Shown: piece after piece, positions 1 through 7,001 of the stretch
How positions within the stretch are numbered: position 1 is the stretch's first letter
How the letters are laid out: each line of letters starts with the position of its first letter
The notes under the pieces: model-generated
Databases searched by the model: none
Told to the model about the DNA's origin: nothing
The model's input: only the letters and a program-made list of their open reading frames with translations
Origin: Candidatus Bathyarchaeota archaeon
GTDB taxonomy: Archaea > Thermoproteota > Bathyarchaeia > 40CM-2-53-6
NCBI GenBank assembly: GCA_005883085.1
Contig: VBAY01000080.1
Span: forward strand, 1-7,388
Length of the DNA stretch: 7,388 nt
Direction: 5' to 3'
Translations under genes and position numbers: made by a program

Positions 1-368
1 AGGACGCGCTTGTCAGCCATCCATCGGTGGCAGAGGCTGCAGTCGCAGGCAAACCCGATCCGGTGAAAGGCGAATCTATCGTTGCCTTTGTGACGTTAAG
101 AAAAGTGGCTAACCCCTCCAATCATCTCTCTGAGGAATTGAAGCAACATGTCCGGAGGATGATAGGTCCTATCGCGACCCCTGAATCCATCTATTTCGCT
201 CGGCTTCTCCCAAAAACGAGGAGCGGCAAAATCATGCGACGAGTCATCAAAGCGGTCGCCGCCGGAGGCTCGATTGGAGATCTTTCGACACTCGAAGATG
301 GCGCATCAGTAGAAGAAGTTCGTCAAGCTATTGAAGCGCTTCAGACGGCGGAAAAGACAACCCAATAG
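1..368 (+). CDS. acs: Acetyl-CoA synthetase (AMP-forming), C-terminal end, 5'-truncated by window edge
   Basis: This is the last ~122 residues of an AMP-forming acetyl-CoA synthetase, which makes acetyl-CoA from acetate, ATP and CoA in the cytoplasm. The open frame runs from base 3 with no start, so the gene begins outside the window. The visible residues ([14 protein letters not shown], then [29 protein letters not shown]) match the mobile C-terminal domain of the family. The Lys of SGKIMRR (codon 228-230) corresponds to the catalytic lysine needed for adenylation, which is often controlled by acetylation. The ending [17 protein letters not shown] is also typical of true acetyl-CoA synthetases rather than wider acyl-CoA ligases. 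The stop TAG (366-368) faces the stop of the M50 gene 36 bases away. A propionyl-CoA synthetase is possible but fits less well. Confidence 0.93.
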   Translation, partial: DALVSHPSVAEAAVAGKPDPVKGESIVAFVTLRKVANPSNHLSEELKQHVRRMIGPIATPESIYFARLLPKTRSGKIMRRVIKAVAAGGSIGDLSTLEDGASVEEVRQAIEALQTAEKTTQ

Positions 369-404
369 AATGAGGCAGGCTTTGCAGCGAGTGCCGATTC
401 TCTT

Positions 405-797
405 CTATGTGATGAAGTTGAAGGTTATGAACATCGCCCACAATGGAAGGGCTATTGCAAGTGCGACTGGGACGCTCTTCCGGAAGATCTTCGAGCCGTC
501 TAGGGGAGGGACTGGCAGCATGTTGAAGGATCCGAGTCCCACGTTAAGCAGGAGCCCAAGTCCCCAAATCCAGAGACGGAAATGGGCGAGATATCCTCGT
601 CGTATCGCGACAAACTTGTGTCCCATTTCGTGGAGGATAAATCCAGTCGCGGTAGCCACGAAACCGGCTATCACAACATCAAGACTGCCTGCTCCTGTCA
701 GTAGACCAACAAGCTTTTGGTAAGTGATTGCGACAGAGAGCACTACCCAGGCAACAATGATGGAAAGGATTTCTCCAGAACTGAATTGAGACGACAT
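405..797 (-). CDS. Very short M50 / site-2-protease-like membrane metalloprotease, probably internally deleted
   Basis: This is a 130-residue membrane protein with both metal-site motifs of the M50 (site-2 protease) family. HEMGH at residues 56-60 gives two zinc-binding histidines and the catalytic Glu; NMLPVPPLDG at 92-101 gives the zinc-binding Asp. Hydrophobic helices lie at about 10-33, 41-55, 76-90 and 108-126. Archaeal relatives are usually about 200 residues or more and have further membrane helices between the two motifs, including a G-P-x-x-N type segment. Here only 31 residues separate HEMGH from NMLP, and the sequence runs from WIWGLGLLL straight into NVGLGSFNMLP. This suggests an in-frame deletion near base 545. 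Start is ATG 795-797; no clear ribosome binding site is visible. The gene is 154 bases downstream of the transporter operon and convergent with the acetyl-CoA synthetase gene. It may be a decayed gene, a natural mini-version or an assembly collapse. Confidence 0.75.
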   Translation of the reverse strand: MSSQFSSGEILSIIVAWVVLSVAITYQKLVGLLTGAGSLDVVIAGFVATATGFILHEMGHKFVAIRRGYLAHFRLWIWGLGLLLNVGLGSFNMLPVPPLDGSKIFRKSVPVALAIALPLWAMFITFNFIT

Positions 798-951
798 TGC
801 GTATTTACCGGACGAGAGGAGGCTTTCGATCTCGATATTTCACTTTGCCTCTCGCGGCGAGCGCCTGTTAAGGCCCGGGGTCCTCGTGTTTCTTGCCTTG
901 TCGATGTGGGTCCCCACAACGAGAGAGTGCAACTGAGACCGTCAACGTTCG
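798..951. other. Intergenic region between the ATPase gene and the M50 gene, with short dyads
   Basis: These 154 bases carry no believable gene. They include several short inverted repeats: TGTGG/CCACA at 905-918, CTCGC/GCGAG at 851-861, and a CCCGGG core at 874-879. None is followed by a clear T-run on the minus strand, so I do not call a terminator. A weak AT-rich stretch (minus-strand GAAATATC, about 834-841) lies about 40 bases upstream of the M50 ATG and could be a TATA-like element, but the match is poor. Confidence 0.4.
905..918. repeat. Short perfect inverted repeat downstream of the transporter operon
   Basis: The bases TGTGGGTCCCCACA form a 5 bp stem with a 4-base loop (a sixth G-C pair would leave only 2 loop bases). 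It lies 34 bases past the stop of the last transporter gene. It could fold at the 3' end of the operon transcript, but no T-tract follows it on the minus strand, so a terminator role is only a guess. Confidence 0.35.
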
Positions 952-2223
952 CTATTGGTAGAGTAAGCATTCTACAAGCCTGTCCTGAACATTTGTCTGG
1001 AGCAACTGGTCCGGCGAACGGAAGCGGACGGTCACGGTTCTATTCCGTCCTGATACAGATTCGATAGCCTGAGTCATTGCGATAGGGGCCTCCGCGAGAA
1101 CAGCCTTGACCCTTTCAACTACTTTCTCAACGTTCACCGGGTTGGCTTTTAGGGTGGCGACAAGGCCGTCTGCACGCCAGCCCTCGATAGGCCCTAGAAT
1201 ACTTTCATCATCACCCGCTCTGTTCGGGTCGGACAGGTGCTCATCCAGAAAATCAACAAAGTCGCGACCCTCCCAGCCACAAGTTGCGAGAACAGCTGGA
1301 CATCTAGGGTGGAATCGACACCCAGCTGGGGGATGAACGGCATCGGGCACTTCACCACGCGGCAGTACCTTATTGTGTCTCTTGTCGGGGTCGGGAATCG
1401 GAATTGCTTGGAGTAGTGCTTTGGTGTAAGGATGTTTCGGATCAGCGTAGATCTTTCGTGCAAGACCGATCTCGACAATGCGTCCCAGATACATGATGGC
1501 GATCCGATCACAGATGAACTTGGCAGTCGCAAGATCGTGAGTAATGAAGAGATAGGTTAGACCGTGCCGGCGTTTCAGATCAAGCATCAGCTGGAGAATC
1601 TTCGCTCTGACTGACATGTCAAGCATGGAAACACCCTCATCCACTACCAGGAGCTTGGGCTCGGTAATTATTGCGCGAGCAATCACAGCCCGCTGCTTCT
1701 GCCCACCGCTCAGATCACCCGGATACTTGTAGTAGAGATGTTTCGCAGGAGTAAGACCGACCTCGGTCATCGTACTCAACACCTTCTTCACGGCCCACTG
1801 CTCGAACGTGTCCCGGCCTAATTCCAGAGAACCAAGTTCCAAGCGATGGATTGAGAGAGGATGAAGGATCGCCTCGCCGATCGTCATCGCCGGGTTGAGT
1901 GAGGCATGTGGATCCTGGAACACGATCTGCATTTTCTTTCTCAAACGGCGGAGCTGCTCCCCACGAGTGTGAGTGATATCATGGCCCGCGAAAAATATCC
2001 TTCCTGACGTGGGCTCGATTAGTCTAACGCTGGTTTTTCCGACGGTCGTCTTCCCGCAACCGCTCTCACCGACGAGCCCCATAATCTCTCCTGACCGGAG
2101 ACTGAAGGAGACCCTATCGACAGCATGAACGACAGACTTTTGCGAAAAGAGACGCTGCGCAAGCGACATCTTCACAGGGAAGTGGACAGTGACATCACTA
2201 AGCTGTAGAATCTCATCCTCCAT
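952..2223 (-). CDS. dppF: Peptide/nickel-type ABC transporter ATPase, DppF/OppF-like, with long C-terminal extension
   Basis: This is the second cytoplasmic ATPase of the importer; it should pair with the DppD-like protein and hydrolyse ATP. From ATG 2221-2223 it is 423 residues. Visible motifs are Walker A GESGCGKT (52-59), Q-loop Gln103, signature LSGGQKQ (171-177), Walker B with Asp195-Glu196, and switch His229. The oligopeptide-transporter C-terminal motif KHPYTKALL (263-271) places it in the Dpp/Opp group. Cysteines 302, 308 and 315 follow the family C-x5-C-x6-C pattern. After Cys315 a ~108-residue tail (CGWEGRD onward) replaces the short usual ending; I associate such tails with archaeal homologues. 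DEG and MLD replace the usual DEP and ALD after Walker B. The open frame extends upstream to TTG 2278-2280, overlapping the previous gene by 28 bases, but the ATG is preferred because family similarity starts just after it. Confidence 0.93.
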   Translation of the reverse strand: MEDEILQLSDVTVHFPVKMSLAQRLFSQKSVVHAVDRVSFSLRSGEIMGLVGESGCGKTTVGKTSVRLIEPTSGRIFFAGHDITHTRGEQLRRLRKKMQIVFQDPHASLNPAMTIGEAILHPLSIHRLELGSLELGRDTFEQWAVKKVLSTMTEVGLTPAKHLYYKYPGDLSGGQKQRAVIARAIITEPKLLVVDEGVSMLDMSVRAKILQLMLDLKRRHGLTYLFITHDLATAKFICDRIAIMYLGRIVEIGLARKIYADPKHPYTKALLQAIPIPDPDKRHNKVLPRGEVPDAVHPPAGCRFHPRCPAVLATCGWEGRDFVDFLDEHLSDPNRAGDDESILGPIEGWRADGLVATLKANPVNVEKVVERVKAVLAEAPIAMTQAIESVSGRNRTVTVRFRSPDQLLQTNVQDRLVECLLYQ

Positions 2224-2252
2224 CCTACGTTCTAATGACTCTGTCGAAGCTT

Positions 2253-3212
2253 TCAGAGGAACTTGTCTCCGAAGTGGCAAGCGGCAAAGTGACCTGGCTC
2301 AAACTCCTCTAGAGGCGGATCCTTCTCAACACAGATCGGCTGTGCGAACTGACACCGTGGATGAAAATGGCAGCCTTCAGGGGGCGAGATCAAATCCGGC
2401 GGACTCCCCTCGATCGAGTGCAACTCCTTGGTCTCCAGGTGAATAATCGACGCGAGCAAGCCCTGCGTGTAAGGGTGCAGAGGCTTGTGAAACACCTGTT
2501 TAACGGAGCCTATCTCGACAAGCCGTCCGGCATACAGAACAGCGACTCGGTCGCAGACTTCTGCCACGGTCCCCATGTTGTGAGTTATCAGCAACAGCGA
2601 CATCTTGTACCCCCTTTTCAGGTCGTGGAAGACCTCAAGGATCTGCGATTCGACGATCACATCCAGCGACGTCGTTGGCTCGTCAGCTATGAGCAGGGAA
2701 GGCTTTAGAACCAACGCCATGGCGATCATGATCCTCTGGCGCATACCGCCAGAGAACTCGTGTGGATAGTTCTTGATTCGAGACTCGTGGATTCCCATTG
2801 AGACGAGTGCCTCCCTTGCCCTCTCACGAGCCATATTCTTCGAGACATTTTCATGTGACTGGATCTCCTCAATGAAGTGATCCTCGATGGTCATCAGCGG
2901 GTTCAGACGGGTCATCGGGTCCTGAAATATGAGTGCGATATCCTTTCCCCTGATCATGCGATACTCCTCCCGCCTCAGCTTGGTGAGTTCAACACCGGCC
3001 AAGAGAATCTGTCCGCTAACACGGGTCCGTGGGGGAAGAATCCCGAGAATCGCCTTGCCCAGCGTTGACTTGCCACACCCAGTCTCTCCGACGATCCCGA
3101 GGGTTTCAGAGGGATACACATCTAGTGTGATACCTTCCAGCGCTCTTACGTATCCACGACGGGTCGAGTAATGGACGTATAGATCCTGAACTCGCAGCAG
3201 CGGCCCCGTCAT
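2253..3212 (-). CDS. dppD: Peptide/nickel-type ABC transporter ATPase, DppD/OppD-like
   Basis: This 319-residue cytoplasmic ATPase has the usual length for DppD/OppD. All nucleotide-binding motifs are intact: Walker A GETGCGKS (42-49), Q-loop Gln97, signature FSGGMRQR (153-160), Walker B ending ADEP (176-179), D-loop SLD (182-184) and switch His211. The C-terminal oligopeptide-transporter motif LHPYTQGLL (245-253) follows. Four cysteines at 281, 287, 294 and 312 keep the full family pattern; as I recall, such cysteines have been reported to hold an iron-sulphur cluster in some DppD-type proteins. The ATG overlaps the TGA of the preceding permease gene in an ATGA arrangement, a sign of coupled translation, and a GGAAGG purine run (3220-3225) sits 7 bases upstream. 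The transported solute cannot be read from this subunit; a peptide is the default guess. Confidence 0.95.
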   Translation of the reverse strand: MTGPLLRVQDLYVHYSTRRGYVRALEGITLDVYPSETLGIVGETGCGKSTLGKAILGILPPRTRVSGQILLAGVELTKLRREEYRMIRGKDIALIFQDPMTRLNPLMTIEDHFIEEIQSHENVSKNMARERAREALVSMGIHESRIKNYPHEFSGGMRQRIMIAMALVLKPSLLIADEPTTSLDVIVESQILEVFHDLKRGYKMSLLLITHNMGTVAEVCDRVAVLYAGRLVEIGSVKQVFHKPLHPYTQGLLASIIHLETKELHSIEGSPPDLISPPEGCHFHPRCQFAQPICVEKDPPLEEFEPGHFAACHFGDKFL

Positions 3213-4129
3213 GCTCGTTCCTTCCTGAGAAGCGGATTCGCAATATCGCTGAGTCCTTCACCTAGGAAGGCGATCCCGACAGTGAAAATTATGATCATTA
3301 CCCCTGGAAAAACAGAGGACCACCATGCCCCTGAAGATAGGAACTTCTGAGCGTCACTTAGATCAAGACCCCAGTCCGGGGCCGGTCGTTCCAACCCGAG
3401 GCCGAGAAAGCTCAAGCCCGCGGCCGTTAGAATCGCGTCTGCGGCACTCAGAGAGAAAACAACGGGTATGGAAATGAGCACTTGATACGCGATATATGAC
3501 CAGAGGATGGTCATACTGTTCGCTCCTAACGCTCTTGCCGCCTCGACAAAGGTCTCCTCTCTAACAGAGATTGTGTGGTTCCTCGTCACTCGAAAGTATG
3601 TGGGCACGTAAATGACTGTGATAGCGATCCCGATATTGAACACCCCCTTGCCCAAGAACAATGCGACTATCGCCGCCAAAAGCAAACCAGGAAACGCATA
3701 GACTGAGTCCATGACCAGAACCAGTCCGCGATCGATCCAGCCTCCCACGTAGCCCGAGAAGAGACCTACCGGGAAACCGACAATGAGCGCGAGAACCGAC
3801 CCTATCGCCACAATTTCCAGCGAGCTTCGCGTCCCCCAGAGTACACGGCTGAATATGTCCCGGCCGAGGTCATCCGTTCCCATCAGATGCTGAAGAGTGG
3901 GAGGCTGGCTCGGAGGGGTCAAGAAGATGCTTTGTGGATTATACGGGGCTATGAGGGGGGCAGCGAGGCCTATGAATATGAAAGAAAAGAAAACTACAAC
4001 CCCGATCCAAAACATTGCGCCGGCAAGGCTTCGCCGTTGCTGGATAAGCAGATCAAGGAGCCGCCCCACTGACGAACTCGACCGCTCCAACGGCTGCTCG
4101 GTCTGTTGCTGAGCGGCGGCCTCAGTCAA
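3209..4129 (-). CDS. dppC: Peptide/nickel-type ABC transporter permease, DppC/OppC-like
   Basis: This 306-residue inner permease forms half of the membrane channel. A polar N-terminal tail (1-35) is followed by the first membrane helix (about 38-61) and the OppC N-terminal signature LMGTDDLGRDIFSRVLWG (82-99). More helices lie at about 105-127, 135-160, 163-178, 218-245 and 272-292. The cytoplasmic coupling (EAA) loop is at 194-223, starting FVEAARALGA, and is the contact site for the ATPases. GLSFLGLGLERPAPDWG (238-254) is also characteristic of the family. The start is TTG (4127-4129), three bases after the stop of the partner permease gene, with AGGT eight bases upstream inside that gene's end; no suitable ATG exists before the first helix. 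The stop overlaps the start of the next ATPase gene. Confidence 0.94.
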   Translation of the reverse strand: MTEAAAQQQTEQPLERSSSSVGRLLDLLIQQRRSLAGAMFWIGVVVFFSFIFIGLAAPLIAPYNPQSIFLTPPSQPPTLQHLMGTDDLGRDIFSRVLWGTRSSLEIVAIGSVLALIVGFPVGLFSGYVGGWIDRGLVLVMDSVYAFPGLLLAAIVALFLGKGVFNIGIAITVIYVPTYFRVTRNHTISVREETFVEAARALGANSMTILWSYIAYQVLISIPVVFSLSAADAILTAAGLSFLGLGLERPAPDWGLDLSDAQKFLSSGAWWSSVFPGVMIIIFTVGIAFLGEGLSDIANPLLRKERA

Positions 4130-4132
4130 AAT

Positions 4133-5176
4133 CTAGTACCTGACTCTGGGATCTATAAGACCGTTGATCACGTCGATGATCACCGAGATGATCACGATGA
4201 TAAAGGCGTAAACGACGACCGTGCCCTGGATCATCGCATAATCTCGACTATCGATCGAGTTGAGAAGCAACGTCCCCATTCCGTCCCAAGAAAACGTCTT
4301 CTCTGTGAGAACGGCGCCTGCAAAGAGAATGGCGAACTGCAAACCAAGAATTGTCACGATAGGAATGAGCGCATTCCTGAAAGCGTAGCGCAATACAATG
4401 AACGGTTCAGGGACACCGCGTGCCCTCGCTGCTTCTACATAGTCAGAGTTTATCGTGCGAAGAAGATTAGCCCTTACTGTCCTTGTAAAGAATCCGCTGA
4501 CCACTAATCCTAAGGTAAGAGAAGGAAGAAACAGATGATCGATGGAGATAGCAAACTTGTCCAGACTCCCCTCTAGAAGAGAGTCCAACGTGTAGAGCCC
4601 CGTGATATGTGTCGGGGGAGGATAGATCACGGGGTCGGCTGCGTATCGAAGATTAGGGGGAAACCAGTGGAGTCCTACTGCAAACACAAGCTGCAACATC
4701 AGGCCAAGCCAGAAGACAGGGATAACCCAGATTATGCCTCCATAGAGACGAACTATGACATCTGGAAGCTTGTCCCGATTTGCTCCACCTAGAACTCCGG
4801 TCCCAACTCCCATAATGGTAGCGACTATCATCCCTCCGATTGCCAGCTCGATCGTTGCTGGGAGTTTTTGAGCAATCACGCCGAGGACAGGCTGTCCTAG
4901 GTACAGGGAGCCAAGAGAGACGCCGAAGTTTCCGGAGAAAACCTGGCCGAGATAGACTGGGTACTGTATCCACCAAGGCTGGTCAAGCCCCAAGCGGGCC
5001 TTGTCTGCTGCAATATCCCTGATGGACCTATGACGCCCGGCCTCCAAGGCGCTAACAGGATCTCCAGGGAGTATTCTCAGAACTAAGAAGAGTACTGTCA
5101 GCAGTATCAGTAGAGTTGGGAGGGCAAGGATTAGTCGTGAAACGGTGTAGGCTAAAAGGGAGCCTTGTTTGGGCAT
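4133..5176 (-). CDS. dppB: Peptide/nickel-type ABC transporter permease, DppB/OppB-like
   Basis: This 347-residue permease is the partner of the DppC-like protein and forms the other half of the channel. The first helix (about 9-35) is followed by ILPGDP (35-40), a hallmark of DppB proteins, then a large external loop with GLDQPWWIQYPVYLGQ (63-78) and GNFGVSL (82-88). Further helices are at about 106-130, 141-168, 214-232, 267-297 and 316-340. The EAA coupling loop begins DYVEAARARGVPEP (245-258) and continues into RYAFRNALIP (263-272). The ATG at 5174-5176 has a good Shine-Dalgarno sequence, GGTGGG, upstream. It is 70 bases downstream of the binding-protein stop, the only sizeable gap in the operon. 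Confidence 0.95.
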   Translation of the reverse strand: MPKQGSLLAYTVSRLILALPTLLILLTVLFLVLRILPGDPVSALEAGRHRSIRDIAADKARLGLDQPWWIQYPVYLGQVFSGNFGVSLGSLYLGQPVLGVIAQKLPATIELAIGGMIVATIMGVGTGVLGGANRDKLPDVIVRLYGGIIWVIPVFWLGLMLQLVFAVGLHWFPPNLRYAADPVIYPPPTHITGLYTLDSLLEGSLDKFAISIDHLFLPSLTLGLVVSGFFTRTVRANLLRTINSDYVEAARARGVPEPFIVLRYAFRNALIPIVTILGLQFAILFAGAVLTEKTFSWDGMGTLLLNSIDSRDYAMIQGTVVVYAFIIVIISVIIDVINGLIDPRVRY

Positions 5177-5182
5177 CTAAAG

Positions 5183-5188
5183 CCCACC
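5183..5188 (-). promoter_or_regulatory. Ribosome binding site of the DppB-like permease gene
   Basis: The minus-strand sequence GGTGGG lies 6 bases before the ATG at 5176 and matches the archaeal anti-Shine-Dalgarno target GGTG. It supports the chosen start and suggests that this gene can be translated separately from the binding protein. Confidence 0.6.
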
Positions 5189-5214
5189 TACCGTGAAAAG
5201 TTAAATTCGGTACT

Positions 5215-5229
5215 AGAAAAGAAAAGGGG
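5215..5229 (-). terminator. Pyrimidine/T-rich tract after the binding-protein gene, possible partial terminator
   Basis: Read on the minus strand, CCCCTTTTCTTTTCT lies 18 bases past the TAG of the binding-protein gene. Archaeal transcription often stops at T-rich tracts without a hairpin, and transporter operons commonly make more binding protein than permease. A leaky stop here would fit both. The T-runs are interrupted by C, so the signal is moderate at best. Confidence 0.35.
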
Positions 5230-5246
5230 AGTTGATAGAGATTCTG

Positions 5247-7001
5247 CTATGTCCAGGGTCTTTCTATCTCGTTCGCCTGAAAAAGATAGAAGCCAATCGC
5301 GAGCTTTGCATTTGATAGAAGACTTGTCGCCTTAGCTATGTCTGGTAAAGAGCCATAGATTGTCTGGAATACAGGCTTCGAATAGTCGGGTCCGAAGAAC
5401 CCAGGCGGAACCATTGAGTACAGGGTTACCGCGAATCCGTGGAAGACGTTAGTGACGATGCTGTTCCGGTCGACAGCGTAGGCTATCGCACGTCTGACGT
5501 TCGGGTCGTTGAATGGAACCGTCTTGACGTTGAACACTAGGAAGCGGATCTGTGGGCTCGTGCCGATATCCACCCTGAGGTTTAGAGAGGCAGCCGATCC
5601 CTGGAGGCTGCTCAAGTCAGTCGGATTCAACGTTCGGTATGCCATGTTGATCTGGTGAGTCTGAATTGCCAGCTTCAACGATGAGGAGTCACTGTACCGG
5701 TTGATGATGATCTTGTTCAAGATGGGGATGGTGGGAATCCCGAAAGATGCATAGAGTCCGGAATTGTAGTAGCCGCTGTTCTTTGTGAGGACGTATTGCT
5801 GGTTTGGTGTAAGCGAGGTCAGCTGGTAGGGTCCTTCACCCGTAACCTTCACCACATTGTTCACAAGGTCCTGCTGAGCCCCTGTTTGGTTGTACCACCA
5901 GGGTACCGGGGCGGCGACAGAGAAGGACATGATCTCGTTGAACAATCCAACTGGTTGGTTCAGGTGGAACACGATTCTCGTGCATGGTCCTGGACAATTT
6001 GGTGTGTCGATGGTCGGGGTCCTTCCTAACTGGGCCACCTGCTCTAATAGGAATTCGGCGCTGCCAGCGAGGTTGAGTCGTATCACGCGCTGAATGGCGT
6101 TTTTCACAGTCGTAGCGTTCAGCGAGCTGCCATCCGTGAATTTCAACCCTGGTCTCAGATCAAACGTGTACGTTTGATTTCCATTAGTGTCGGTGCCTAT
6201 ACCGCCGTTAGTCACCGAGGGTACTTGTGTGGCTAGTCCAGGCAGCAATGTTCCGTTGGTGGGGCTGTAGACCAGGAGTGTGTCAAAGACCTGGTTGATG
6301 ATTTCTCCGGAGAAGTAGTCGTACGCCAGAGCAGGATCGAATGATGTTGGAGAGTCGGTTGTTCCGACCGTGATGTGATCGAACCCAGGCTTGTTCATTA
6401 TGAAATATTTGAAGACAACTGGGTGCAGAAAGACTCCTGAGATATCCGAGTCGTAGACCACGTGAGCATTAGTCATCCATAGTGGAATGTATGGCACATC
6501 TGTCGCAGACTGGTTCTGAAGCTTCTGGAAGTAGGAGTTGCGGATCGTTGTGTCGACTGTTGTGCTTTCGTTGGTTACCCACTTGTCCACCGTCGCGTTC
6601 GAGTAGAACGATCCTTGACTTTGAGCACCGGACGTCGAGTAGAAGGGCGAGATGTAATCGTCGGTGTCGAAGTAGTCCGGGTACCATCCTAGGAGAAACA
6701 TGGGAAGGTTACCCTTGGCAAGATCTGCTCTGTAAGACGCCCAGTCCTCTGACTGCAAATTGACCGTCACCTTGCCCGTCGCTTCTATCTGTGCTTTGAC
6801 CAGTTGGGCAACAGCAGGCTCAGTATCTCCATAATGGCCTGTGCTGTTGTACCAGAGAGTTATCGTGGGTGTAGCTGCAGGGCGTAGAAGGACAACGGCT
6901 GCACCGACGCCTATTGCCAGAATGACAATAACAACGATAGCTAAGATCATGTTCCTAGACAGCATTTTCTTTGCCGGAGCAGTAGTAGGTGGTTGTGTCA
7001 A
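5247..7001 (-). CDS. Membrane-anchored peptide-type solute-binding protein (SBP family 5) with circularly permuted domain order
   Basis: This 584-residue protein should capture the solute outside the cell and hand it to the permeases encoded next to it. Residues 1-17 are polar and basic; 18-39 form a membrane anchor with no lipobox, as in many archaea. The binding-protein motifs then appear in swapped order. Residues 44-204 are the usual C-terminal part (GWYPDYFDTDDYISPFYS at 105-122, VPYIPLW at 169-175). Residues 208-565 are the usual N-terminal part (TVGTTDSPTSFDPA at 211-224, LRPGLKFTDG at 282-291, VRRAIAYAVDR at 502-512). The last 19 residues match nothing I recognise. The two parts sum to about 519 residues, close to one normal domain. 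There are about eight N-x-S/T sequons and a CPGPC pair (336-340). The start is TTG 6999-7001, with no clear ribosome binding site; ATG 6963-6965 is an alternative that still keeps the anchor. Confidence 0.9.
   Translation of the reverse strand: MTQPPTTAPAKKMLSRNMILAIVVIVILAIGVGAAVVLLRPAATPTITLWYNSTGHYGDTEPAVAQLVKAQIEATGKVTVNLQSEDWASYRADLAKGNLPMFLLGWYPDYFDTDDYISPFYSTSGAQSQGSFYSNATVDKWVTNESTTVDTTIRNSYFQKLQNQSATDVPYIPLWMTNAHVVYDSDISGVFLHPVVFKYFIMNKPGFDHITVGTTDSPTSFDPALAYDYFSGEIINQVFDTLLVYSPTNGTLLPGLATQVPSVTNGGIGTDTNGNQTYTFDLRPGLKFTDGSSLNATTVKNAIQRVIRLNLAGSAEFLLEQVAQLGRTPTIDTPNCPGPCTRIVFHLNQPVGLFNEIMSFSVAAPVPWWYNQTGAQQDLVNNVVKVTGEGPYQLTSLTPNQQYVLTKNSGYYNSGLYASFGIPTIPILNKIIINRYSDSSSLKLAIQTHQINMAYRTLNPTDLSSLQGSAASLNLRVDIGTSPQIRFLVFNVKTVPFNDPNVRRAIAYAVDRNSIVTNVFHGFAVTLYSMVPPGFFGPDYSKPVFQTIYGSLPDIAKATSLLSNAKLAIGFYLFQANEIERPWT

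Noticed and set aside
331..1067. Plus-strand open frames of 116-130 codons across the M50 gene and the gap beside it.
   Set aside because: They are antisense to the M50 and ATPase genes, are rich in Arg, Ser and Pro, and show no family motif, whereas the minus strand has clear protease and ATPase motifs.
2224..2280. Longer N-terminus of the DppF-like protein from TTG 2278-2280.
   Set aside because: The extra 19 residues do not resemble the family, 28 bases would overlap the previous gene, and an ATG lies exactly where family similarity begins.
5200..5207. TATA-like AATTTAAC on the minus strand before the first permease gene, as an internal promoter.
   Set aside because: Transcription about 25 bases downstream would begin almost at the ATG and leave out the good GGTGGG ribosome binding site, so the two signals conflict.
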